Source: Lachnospiraceae bacterium
Lineage (GTDB): Bacteria > Bacillota > Clostridia > Lachnospirales > Lachnospiraceae
Length of the DNA stretch: 21,886 bases
Reading direction: 5' to 3'
Assembly: GCA_004556655.1 (NCBI GenBank)
Contig: SFGF01000064.1
Span: 1-21,886, forward strand
Positions 1-6,702 of the stretch are shown here, in pieces. The translations under genes were made by a program, and so were the position numbers. The notes under the pieces are model-generated. The model saw nothing but the letters and a program-made list of their open reading frames with translations, searched no databases and was not told the origin of the DNA. The first letter of the stretch is position 1. The number at the start of each line of letters is the position of its first letter.

Positions 1-17
1 TAGAGAGGTAACTATAT

Positions 18-242
18 ATGACAGACAAACAATTTGCTAGAAGATTGGCAAAGCTAAATACAGCATTGTGGAACTGTATCGGAGAAGCGGAAACTTTATG
101 TGATGAAGCTAAAAATAAGAGCATTGATGATAATATGAAAAAATTATTTGCTCAATACAATGATGATGGAGCAGTAGATTGTGACATTCATAATGCTACA
201 TTATCTGATATTTCTTGTTTAATTAAAAGCATGATTAGTTAG
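18..242 (+). CDS. small hypothetical phage protein (74 aa)
   Basis: Short open frame starting at ATG 18, with a GAGGT ribosome-binding site at 5-9 and an 8-nt spacer. The product is 74 residues, soluble-looking and mixed-charge, with several Lys/Asp/Asn and three Cys and no membrane segment. It contains LAKLNTALWNCIGEAE near the N-terminus, probably helical. I do not recognise a family. It lies first in a run of tiny same-strand genes that end in a terminator just before the terminase genes, a position where Firmicutes phages often keep late regulators or small accessory proteins. The function is unknown; that it is a real gene rests on the SD, the same-strand packing and the absence of a better frame. 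Confidence 0.6.
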   Translation: MTDKQFARRLAKLNTALWNCIGEAETLCDEAKNKSIDDNMKKLFAQYNDDGAVDCDIHNATLSDISCLIKSMIS

Positions 243-274
243 ATAAACTGAACTTTAACGGAGGTATTAAAATC

Positions 275-439
275 ATGCACAAAACAACATTACAGTTTAT
301 CACTGTTATTAAAAACCGTGAAGTAAAATACATAGGAAATAGCGTTATCCGACAGCCAGAAGTCAAGTTTGGCGGTGACTCCATAAAATGGTTTGACGAC
401 AGGCAGTTGGTAAAAAATAAAGGGGGAAAGATATGTTGA
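275..439 (+). CDS. small hypothetical phage protein (54 aa)
   Basis: ATG 275 is preceded by GGAGG at 260-264 with a 10-nt spacer. The frame encodes 54 residues starting MHKTTLQFITVIKNREVK and ending GGKIC, with the TGA at 437-439. The last codons overlap the start of the next gene (ATG 433), suggesting translational coupling. The N-terminal half alternates hydrophobic and polar residues like a short beta-rich domain; the middle holds FGGDSIKWFDD. No family is recognised. The gene fills what would otherwise be an empty gap between two other tiny genes, which, with the strong ribosome-binding site, supports it. Confidence 0.6.
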   Translation: MHKTTLQFITVIKNREVKYIGNSVIRQPEVKFGGDSIKWFDDRQLVKNKGGKIC

Positions 440-639
440 AAAAAGAATATAAAAGAAGAGAACCGACAAAGGAAGAACGAATATTTTTAAAGTCGAGAGG
501 GCTTGTGCCGGATAATTGGTTAATATTGTACGAAAATAAAAGCGAATTAGAGGTTGTCAGCAGAAGAAAATCATACCATAAAGTCTTGAAAAAACCGAGA
601 AAGAGAGGAGGTATGAAAAGTGCACCGAGTAAATATTGA
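433..639 (+). CDS. small basic protein of the DUF6906-like type (68 aa)
   Basis: ATG 433 overlaps the end of the preceding gene and has a purine-rich GGGGGA (421-427) upstream. The 68-residue product is strongly basic. Its core reads as a recognisable small phage family: PTKEERIFLKSRG followed by LVPDNWLILYENKSELE and a V-x-R-R-K tail, matching a pattern I know as PT-x3-E-x2-FL-x3-GL-x-P-x-NWL (DUF6906-like, from memory, not searched). Members are common in Firmicutes phages and have no assigned function. The C-terminus (KKPRKRGGMKSAPSKY) is rich in Lys/Arg and could contact nucleic acid. The gene belongs to the small-gene cluster ahead of the terminases. Confidence 0.65.
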   Translation: MLKKEYKRREPTKEERIFLKSRGLVPDNWLILYENKSELEVVSRRKSYHKVLKKPRKRGGMKSAPSKY

Positions 640-706
640 CAATGTAAAAAATTGTACAGAAAAGGTAGAAGTGGCAGCAGTTGTAGCAAAGCAGATAAAA
701 ATCTAA
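620..706 (+). CDS. possible micro-ORF (28 aa) with GTG start
   Basis: A very good SD, AGGAGG at 606-611, lies 8 nt before GTG 620. The only other nearby start, ATG 613, is in frame with the previous gene and encodes only its tail. The GTG frame reads 28 residues (M-HRVNIDNVKNCTEKVEV, then AAVVAKQIKI) and stops at TAA 704-706, inside the AAGGAG ribosome-binding site of the next gene, a compact arrangement typical of coupled phage genes. The peptide looks like a single amphipathic helix. No family is recognised. It may be a real small protein or just a ribosome-loading device for the next gene. Confidence 0.4.
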   Translation: MHRVNIDNVKNCTEKVEVAAVVAKQIKI

Positions 707-717
707 AGGAGCAGAGC

Positions 718-936
718 ATGTATGATAAAACAGCAGACCAGCTTACAAAGTGCCCTTATTATTTAAGATCTCAGAAATTATCAATAACATGTGAAGGGAT
801 AGTGAATGGGGCAAAAAATGCTATTAAATTTAAAACTGAAGAGGAAAAGAAAGAGTTTCAGAAAAATAATTGTTTCAAATATCATAATAATTGCAACTTG
901 AAGAAAGTTTTGGAAAAGAAATATGAGGAGGACTGA
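718..936 (+). CDS. small Cys-rich, probably zinc-binding phage protein (72 aa)
   Basis: I place the start at ATG 718, because AAGGAG at 706-711 lies 6 nt upstream; a longer in-frame reading from TTG 652 has no ribosome-binding site. The 72-residue product has four Cys in the order CPYY, CEG, CFKYHNNC, with His between the last pair, and an acidic/basic C-terminal helix. The spacing resembles a small zinc-binding phage protein often found just upstream of terminase genes in Clostridia phages (CPYY...CEG...C...C); that is family recognition from memory. It may be a late-gene regulator or nucleic-acid-binding protein, but no function is established. Its stop codon lies inside the hairpin of the terminator at 929-963. 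Confidence 0.7.
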   Translation: MYDKTADQLTKCPYYLRSQKLSITCEGIVNGAKNAIKFKTEEEKKEFQKNNCFKYHNNCNLKKVLEKKYEED

Positions 937-963
937 CAGCAATATGTCAGTCCTTTTTCTTTT
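929..963 (+). terminator. intrinsic terminator overlapping a stop codon
   Basis: A perfect 10-bp stem, AGGACTGACA (929-938) with TGTCAGTCCT (945-954), encloses a 6-nt loop and is followed by a T-rich tail TTTTTCTTTT (954-963). The TGA of the Cys-rich small gene (934-936) is within the left arm, so translating ribosomes would partly cover the hairpin. It separates the small-gene cluster from the terminase and structural genes. Confidence 0.85.
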
Positions 964-1003
964 GAGGGGGGCAAAAAAATATACAAATCTCTAAAATGTA
1001 TGC

Positions 1004-1016
1004 AAAGGGCGGTGAT
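1004..1016 (+). promoter_or_regulatory. extended ribosome-binding site deciding the terS start
   Basis: AAAGGGCGGTGAT (1004-1016) is close to the full anti-SD complement AAAGGAGGTGAT and lies 3 nt before GTG 1020, the normal geometry for an SD that includes the GGTGAT end. The alternative ATG 996 has no SD. This favours the GTG start for the small terminase. Confidence 0.6.
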
Positions 1017-1019
1017 GGA

Positions 1020-1874
1020 GTGGCTGAGAAACATATTGAGGCTGAAAAAGACTATATAAACGGCATGAAATACAAGGACATAGCGGATAAATATGGCGTT
1101 TCGGAAGCTACTGTGAAGTCCTGGAAAACAAGATATGGCTGGATTCGGGAAAAGAAAAAAGTAGCGCATACAAAAAATAAAAAAAGTATGCATACAAAAA
1201 AAGTAAAAAAAGATATCCCAAAAGGTGGAACAAATACCGTCACAAAAGGAGAACTAAGAGTAGTCTGTGAAAACGAAGAATTGAACGAGAAACAGAAACA
1301 ATTCTGCGTGTTTTTTGTAAAAAAGCATAATGCCACAAAAGCATATATGCAGGCATATGGTGTTGACTACATGACAGCGGCAGCAGCATCAAGCAGATTG
1401 TTAAAAAATGTTAAGATACGAGCCTTTATCGAAATGCTGAAAAATGAAAAGCTGAACCAGATGTATTTTTCGGCGGATGATCTGGTGCAGAGATACATGG
1501 ATATTGCATTTGCGGACATAGGAGATGTGGCAACATTTACAGAGCGAGGAATCGAACTTCGAGCAAATTTTGATCCTACGACGGTAAAAAGTATAAAAGA
1601 TACAAAATATGGATACTCAATACAGATGCTTGATCCATTCAAAGCGATGGAATGGCTTGATAAATACTTTGAAGTCAATCCGGAGAACGTGCGTAAGCGT
1701 GAATACGACATGTTGAAGATGCAGAGGTTGCAGCAGGAAATGGACGAAAACAGGAGAAAAACGGAACAGAGTGAGACGGAGGAAGCCAATACTGGCGTTA
1801 TTTTTGTGGCACCGGTAATAGAAGAGGAGAAAGAGGATGAATGTGATATGGAAACCACAGAAAAAACAGATTGA
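1020..1874 (+). CDS. terS: terminase small subunit
   Basis: Recognises phage DNA and recruits the large terminase for packaging. From GTG 1020 the product is 284 aa and starts M-AEKHIEAEKDY; this start fits the family, which begins just ahead of the helix-turn-helix, and has an extended SD. An alternative ATG at 996 would add 8 residues. Residues about 7-41 form a helix-turn-helix (KYKDIADKYGVSEATVKSWK). Residues about 43-70 are a Lys-rich linker with a duplicated HTK-K motif. Residues about 85-215 are a Terminase_2-type domain (LNEKQKQFCVFFVKKHNATKA, then FADIGDVATFTERGIEL). The C-terminus is acidic and Glu-rich and probably contacts the large subunit. The end overlaps the large terminase start by 38 nt. 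Confidence 0.9.
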   Translation: MAEKHIEAEKDYINGMKYKDIADKYGVSEATVKSWKTRYGWIREKKKVAHTKNKKSMHTKKVKKDIPKGGTNTVTKGELRVVCENEELNEKQKQFCVFFVKKHNATKAYMQAYGVDYMTAAAASSRLLKNVKIRAFIEMLKNEKLNQMYFSADDLVQRYMDIAFADIGDVATFTERGIELRANFDPTTVKSIKDTKYGYSIQMLDPFKAMEWLDKYFEVNPENVRKREYDMLKMQRLQQEMDENRRKTEQSETEEANTGVIFVAPVIEEEKEDECDMETTEKTD

Positions 1875-3282
1875 ATTTATGCAGAGACCGGAATATGAGG
1901 CACTTTATGGCGGTGCGGCCGGTGGTGGAAAGACAGATGCATTGTTAGCAGAAGCTTTGAGACAGGTGCATGTGCCAAATTACAGGGCAATCCTATTTCG
2001 TGACACTACAAAGCAGTTGGAAGGAATGATTTCACGGTCAATAGAATTGTATCCGAGAGCATTTCCAAAAGCGAAGTATAACGCAAATGAAATGAGATGG
2101 AAATTTCCAAGTGGAGCGACTATTTTCTTTGGATACATGCAGTATGAGCAGGACAAGTTGAATTATCAGGGAAAAGCGTATGACTTCATCGGGTTTGATG
2201 AAGTAACACATTTCAGCTATGGACAGTATACATACATGATATCCCGTAACAGACCGATGGGACCGGGAACAAGAGTGTATATCAGAGCCACTGCAAACCC
2301 GGATGGAAAAGGAATGCAGTGGGTAAAAGACAGGTTTATCACGCCGGCACCACCAAAAACTCCGATAGAATCAGATTATGAGATTGAGACACAGGAAGGG
2401 AAAAAGATAACAATCAAGCGTAAGAGGATATTCATACCATCATCGGTGTTTGACAATCAGGAGCTGTTGAATAATGATCCTGCATATCTTGCAAACCTTG
2501 CATCACTGCCGGAAGCACAGAGGAATGCATATCTGTATGGAAACTGGGACAGCTTCAAAGGACAGGTATTCCGTGAATGGAAAGATGATCCGGCACATTA
2601 TGAGGACAGGAAGTGGACACACGTAATTAAACCATTCCGAATACCGGAGCACTGGAAAGTATATAGGGGATATGATTTTGGCTATTCGAAACCATTTTCT
2701 GTCGGATGGTATGCAGTAGATGAGCACGGAAAGATTTACAGGATAAAGGAATATTACGGATGCACGGGAGAACCGAATACGGGATTAATGCTTGATCCGG
2801 TGGAACAGGCACGTGGGATACGTGAAGCGGAAGAAAACGATCCATTTTTAAGCAAAAAGAGAAAAGAGATCATTGGTATTGCAGATCCGGCGATTTTTGA
2901 TGAATCAAGAGGAGAATCAATAGCAGCAATGCAGGCAAGACACCCACTCTATGTTTACTGGTCGCCGGGAGACCACACGCGGATACCAGGAAAAATGCAA
3001 TATCATTACAGGTTTGCGTTTGATGAAGAGGGCGACTGTATGTTCCAGGTATTTAATACCTGTACAAATTTCATCAGGACAATTCCAAACTTGATATATA
3101 GCGATTCACACCCGGAAGATATAGACACTGATCTGGAAGATCATATTTATGATGAGTGCAGATATGTGTTGATGGAAAATCCAATCACTCCAAGAGCAAA
3201 TACAGCACAGAAGATAGATATAAATGATCCGTTGAACCAGAGAACAGAACCAACAAAACCATATAGATTTTATAGTATTTAG
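1837..3282 (+). CDS. terL: terminase large subunit (ATPase/nuclease)
   Basis: The motor that pumps DNA into the procapsid and cuts it. The product is 481 aa from ATG 1837, with purine-rich GAGGAGAAAGAGG upstream. The ATPase half has Walker A GGAAGGGKT (residues 25-33), Walker B FIGFDE (117-122, catalytic Glu122), and a coupling motif in ATANPDG (151-157). The RNase H-like nuclease half shows metal-binding candidates Asp280 (YRGYDFGYSKPF), Asp350 (GIADPAIF) and Asp435/Asp439 (EDHIYDECRY). All key residues are present, so it should be active. It overlaps terS and is followed 9 nt later by the portal gene, whose ribosome-binding site includes the terL stop codon. Whether packaging is headful or cohesive-end cannot be decided from sequence alone. 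Confidence 0.96.
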   Translation: MNVIWKPQKKQIEFMQRPEYEALYGGAAGGGKTDALLAEALRQVHVPNYRAILFRDTTKQLEGMISRSIELYPRAFPKAKYNANEMRWKFPSGATIFFGYMQYEQDKLNYQGKAYDFIGFDEVTHFSYGQYTYMISRNRPMGPGTRVYIRATANPDGKGMQWVKDRFITPAPPKTPIESDYEIETQEGKKITIKRKRIFIPSSVFDNQELLNNDPAYLANLASLPEAQRNAYLYGNWDSFKGQVFREWKDDPAHYEDRKWTHVIKPFRIPEHWKVYRGYDFGYSKPFSVGWYAVDEHGKIYRIKEYYGCTGEPNTGLMLDPVEQARGIREAEENDPFLSKKRKEIIGIADPAIFDESRGESIAAMQARHPLYVYWSPGDHTRIPGKMQYHYRFAFDEEGDCMFQVFNTCTNFIRTIPNLIYSDSHPEDIDTDLEDHIYDECRYVLMENPITPRANTAQKIDINDPLNQRTEPTKPYRFYSI

Positions 3283-3291
3283 GAGGCAGAA

Positions 3292-5316
3292 ATGGCAAAC
3301 AGTAAGAGAACAAAAACAAAAGTTGCACCGGTGCAACAGCAGGGAATCACACCACAGAACATGGAAATGATACAGCAGATGCAGGATATGCAGGCAGCAG
3401 AGAACCAGCAGAAGATTCTTACACAGGAAGCGGATACTAAACAGCATGATCCGGACAGTGAACAGACACCAGATCCGCAGATGATCGTGATCACGGACAA
3501 AGATGTGAAAAGAGCGATGGGAATCTTGCAGAAATACAAGGAGTGTAAAGCAAATCTGGAAAAGAGGATCATTGAAAATGAGGAATGGTTCAAAATGCAG
3601 CACTGGCCAATGATACAGAAAGAACAGAAAAAGGATGATATAAGACCTGCATCTGCATGGCTGTTCAATTCTATCATTAATAAGCATGCGGATATCATGG
3701 ACAACTTTCCGGAAGCACTCATATTGCCAAGAGAGCGGAGCGATGAAGAAACTGCAAAAACATTGTCATCTGTAATACCAGTCATATTGCAGCAGAATGA
3801 TTACGAACAGGTGTATAGCGATATTGGCTGGTATAAGCTCAAAACGGGAAGTTCCGCACAGAGCATCTGTTGGGACAATACAAAATTGAATGGACTTGGT
3901 GATATCAGTATCAAAAAATGTGACATTATCAATCTGTTCTGGCAGTCCGGGATCACAGACATACAGGATTCTGCGAATGTCTTTTATGTGACATTAGTAG
4001 ACAATGACGAGCTGAAGAAAAACTATCCAAACCTTAAGAGCCTTGGAAATTACCCGGAATTGGATGTGAATAAATATATCTATGATGATCAGGTGGATAC
4101 GACAGAAAAGTCAGCAGTTGTTGACTGGTATTATAAACAACATGTGAGCGGATATGACAAGGACGGCATACCGCAGACAAAAACAATCCTGCAATACTGC
4201 AAGTTCTGCAATGGACAGGTGTTGTTTGCATCCGAAAATGATCCACAGATGAGAGAAGAGGGATTTTATAAGCATGGCATGTATCCGTTTGTGATCGATA
4301 CTATGTATCCGGAAGAGGGAATGCTATGCGGATTCTCTGACATTGATGTCATGAAGGACTGTCAGGCATACATCGATAAAATGCAACAGGCTATTCTTGA
4401 TAACGCACTATCGAACTCGAGAAACAGGGCAATACTTAATGATCAGGCAGGGATTAATGAGAAAGAATTTAGTGATCCGTCATGTACGCTTGTACACGCA
4501 AACGGAAATCTCGGAGAAAATGCATACCGTCCGTTAGAGGGCAAACCACTGAATGGTATCTATGTGACAGTGCTGAATAATAAAATACAGGAATTAAAAG
4601 ACACATCTGGAAATACTGCATCATCACAGGGACAGGCATCATCTGTGACCAGTGCATCTGGTATTGCGTCATTGCAGGAAGCAGCTGGAAAACTTGCAAG
4701 GGATTCCAATAAGAGCGCATATCGCGCATTTGCACGTGTGGTACAGATGGTGATCGAGCTTATTCGACAGTTCTATACAGAGGAAAGATGTTTCAGAATC
4801 ACAGGGGATGACGGAGAACAGGATTTTGTGAGTTTTGATAATTCCGGTCTTTTACCAAGAAAACAGGGACAGGCGTTTGAAATAGATCTCGGAAACAGAT
4901 TACCAATTTTTGATACAGAAATCAGACCAGCAAAAAAGAGTGCTTACAGTAAGGAATCGCAAAACCAGATGGCGTTGAATTTCTATGCAGCAGGATTTTT
5001 CGCACCTGCAAATGCAGATGCAGCTATCGCATGTCTGAATATGATGGAATTTGATGGAAAAGAGAAAACACTTGCACAGATCAAACAGAATCAGACACTG
5101 TTTGCACAGGTAATGCAGTTGCAGCAGATGGTGCAGCAGTTGACCGCAGTGGTGGATGCACAGAACGGAACAAATCTTTCAGGACAGACACCAGATGTAG
5201 CGAGTACAGCGGCAATGAGTGGAACTGATACAAAAGGTGGAACAACAACACAGAGCAGGGGATCATTGACAACACAGGCAGCTAGTGCTGCACGTAATGC
5301 AACCTCACCAAGATAG
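3292..5316 (+). CDS. portal protein, podovirus-like
   Basis: Forms the dodecameric ring at the packaging vertex. The product is 674 aa from ATG 3292 with AGGAGG at 3281-3286. The N-terminal 60 residues are Gln/Met-rich and probably disordered. Next comes an alpha/beta core with conserved-looking portal features: DIRPASAWLFNSIINKHADIMDNFP, GFSDIDVMKDCQAYIDKM, a long stretch after LEGKPLNGIYV containing SSQGQASSVTSASGIASLQEA, and helices of the crown. The C-terminal 80 residues are Gln-rich helical barrel (QVMQLQQMVQQL) followed by a Thr/Ser/Gly tail. Size and order match portals of short-tailed Firmicutes phages. Near the start (3322-3337) it carries a 16-bp perfect palindrome also present in the giant gene. 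It sits between terL and the Prp protease gene. Confidence 0.9.
   Translation: MANSKRTKTKVAPVQQQGITPQNMEMIQQMQDMQAAENQQKILTQEADTKQHDPDSEQTPDPQMIVITDKDVKRAMGILQKYKECKANLEKRIIENEEWFKMQHWPMIQKEQKKDDIRPASAWLFNSIINKHADIMDNFPEALILPRERSDEETAKTLSSVIPVILQQNDYEQVYSDIGWYKLKTGSSAQSICWDNTKLNGLGDISIKKCDIINLFWQSGITDIQDSANVFYVTLVDNDELKKNYPNLKSLGNYPELDVNKYIYDDQVDTTEKSAVVDWYYKQHVSGYDKDGIPQTKTILQYCKFCNGQVLFASENDPQMREEGFYKHGMYPFVIDTMYPEEGMLCGFSDIDVMKDCQAYIDKMQQAILDNALSNSRNRAILNDQAGINEKEFSDPSCTLVHANGNLGENAYRPLEGKPLNGIYVTVLNNKIQELKDTSGNTASSQGQASSVTSASGIASLQEAAGKLARDSNKSAYRAFARVVQMVIELIRQFYTEERCFRITGDDGEQDFVSFDNSGLLPRKQGQAFEIDLGNRLPIFDTEIRPAKKSAYSKESQNQMALNFYAAGFFAPANADAAIACLNMMEFDGKEKTLAQIKQNQTLFAQVMQLQQMVQQLTAVVDAQNGTNLSGQTPDVASTAAMSGTDTKGGTTTQSRGSLTTQAASAARNATSPR
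3322..3337. repeat. 16-bp perfect palindrome, copy 1 (in portal gene)
   Basis: GTTGCACCGGTGCAAC is its own reverse complement. It is the first 16 nt of a 21-nt stretch (3322-3342) found again, identical, at 14197-14217. Both copies are read in the same frame and encode VAPVQQQ. I found no third copy. Confidence 0.85.
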
Positions 5317-5325
5317 GAGCAGAAA

Positions 5326-5655
5326 ATGACAAACATCACGGTAGAAAAAAAGGGAGACAGACACATTTTACATATTGAGGGACATGCAGGATATGGCACA
5401 CATGGTAATGATATCGTGTGTGCCGCAGTATCCATACTAGGATATACGTGGTTGAATGAACTGCTTATCATGGAGGAACGAAAGCAGGTAAAGAATGTCT
5501 CTTATGAAGAGGATAACGGAAAACTTTTAATAGAATTTTCAGGAGGAGACAATGCCGTAAACACTGCATATGAAACGATTTTAACAGGATTTGAAGCTTT
5601 GCAGCAAAATTATTCTGAAAATATTACCCTAAAAAGGGGGGCACAGGTTTTTTAG
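5326..5655 (+). CDS. prp: Prp-type cysteine protease (phage-encoded)
   Basis: Ribosomal-processing cysteine protease Prp family (YsxB-like). In Firmicutes the host enzyme removes a short N-terminal extension from ribosomal protein L27 and, in staphylococcal phage 80alpha, from scaffold and capsid. The product here is 109 aa, the family's usual length, from ATG 5326 with AGGAG overlapping the portal stop codon. The signature is clear: GHAG with catalytic His20, then NDIVCAAVS with catalytic Cys32, the 12-residue His-Cys spacing known for the staphylococcal enzyme. It lies between the portal and scaffold genes, exactly where many phages place a capsid maturation protease, and both following proteins start with Prp-like cleavage motifs. 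I infer it matures the procapsid; it might also process host L27. Confidence 0.93.
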   Translation: MTNITVEKKGDRHILHIEGHAGYGTHGNDIVCAAVSILGYTWLNELLIMEERKQVKNVSYEEDNGKLLIEFSGGDNAVNTAYETILTGFEALQQNYSENITLKRGAQVF

Positions 5656-5720
5656 GATAAATTATAGTGGACACAACGAGGAATGATCCTCTGACACGTC
5701 GGAAAGGAACGATAGAAAAA

Positions 5721-6674
5721 ATGAGAAAATTATTATTAAACCTTCAGACATTTGATGATGGAGCAAGCGCTGGCACATCAGCAGGAGAAGGTACCGCAGC
5801 AGAAAGCACACAGGGAGTCGCTGCCCCAACAGTAAAAGGTCGTAAAGGTAATAATCTGCAGAATGTAGTATACGGAAAGCAGGACGTGAGTGACGACTAC
5901 TCAGAACAAACGAAACTGCCAGGCACAGAAAAGACAGTCACAACAAAAGAAACCGAAGAAAGATCTGCACAGTTTGAGAACATGATCAAAGGCGATTATA
6001 AAGATGAATTTAATAGTCGTGTACAGAAGATCGTGCAGGGACGTATCGGAGATACCAAGGCATTACAGGATCAGAATGCAAAAATGCAGCCGATCATTGA
6101 TATGATGTCCAGAAAGTATGGCGTAGATGCAAGAGACATTGATGCACTTACAAAGGCTATCCAGGAGGATGACTCTATTTTCCAGGATGAAGCTGCAAAA
6201 AAAGGAATGTCAGTGGAACAGTACAAAGAGTACCGAAAGATGGAGTCAGAAAATGAACATCTGAGACTGGCATTGCAACAGCAGGAAGCCAGACAGCAGG
6301 GCGAAAAGACATATCAGGAATGGATGCAGCAGGCAGAAGATCTGAAAGAAAAATACGGCATATCTGACTTTTCTTTTGAGGAGGAAACACAGAATCCGGA
6401 TTTCTGTAAGATGCTTCAGAATGGTGTTTCAGTGGAAGCGGCATACAAAGCAGTGCATTTTGATGAAATGTTGGGCGGTGCTATGGCGGCTACCGCAAAA
6501 AACGTGAGCAGCCAGGTTGCCAAGAACATTCAGGCAAGGGCGGCACGTCCGGTAGAAGGAGCTGTCAATTCTCAGCCAGGCGCAATTGTAAAGGCAAATG
6601 TATCTCAGCTTTCCAAAGAGGATCGAGCTGAGATCGCAAGGAGAGTTGCAGATGGAGAAATTATACATTGGTAA
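5721..6674 (+). CDS. capsid scaffold protein with N-terminal Prp motif
   Basis: Internal scaffold for procapsid assembly. I choose ATG 5721 (317 aa): AAAGGA lies at 5703-5708, and this start places MRKLLLNLQTFDDG at the very N-terminus. GTG 5667 is an alternative that adds 18 residues and has only a weak SD. Residues 6-11 (LNLQTF) match the Prp recognition core known from L27 (LNLQFFA). After a low-complexity Ala/Gly/Thr stretch, residues about 85-215 are charged and helical with coiled-coil character (ENEHLRLALQQQEARQQGEK). The C-terminus has a pattern familiar in Firmicutes phage scaffolds: ARPVEGAVNSQ, then LSKEDRAEIARRVADGEIIHW, which probably contacts the coat protein. It lies directly before the capsid gene. 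Confidence 0.83.
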   Translation: MRKLLLNLQTFDDGASAGTSAGEGTAAESTQGVAAPTVKGRKGNNLQNVVYGKQDVSDDYSEQTKLPGTEKTVTTKETEERSAQFENMIKGDYKDEFNSRVQKIVQGRIGDTKALQDQNAKMQPIIDMMSRKYGVDARDIDALTKAIQEDDSIFQDEAAKKGMSVEQYKEYRKMESENEHLRLALQQQEARQQGEKTYQEWMQQAEDLKEKYGISDFSFEEETQNPDFCKMLQNGVSVEAAYKAVHFDEMLGGAMAATAKNVSSQVAKNIQARAARPVEGAVNSQPGAIVKANVSQLSKEDRAEIARRVADGEIIHW

Positions 6675-6702
6675 ACTCCACTGCAATATATGGAGGTAAA
6701 CT

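Noticed and set aside
962..985. TTGAGG and TATACA as a promoter for the terminase genes
   Set aside because: Spacing is only 12 nt, too short for a normal sigma-A promoter; not reported as a feature.
5627..5657. Possible terminator at the end of the Prp gene (CCTAAAAA with TTTTTAGG)
   Set aside because: AT-rich 8-bp stem with a long G-rich loop and no following T-run; probably coincidental.
6676..6695. Small hairpin (CTCCA with TGGAG) that could hide the capsid SD
   Set aside because: Only 5 bp with a 10-nt loop, too weak to claim regulation without folding data.
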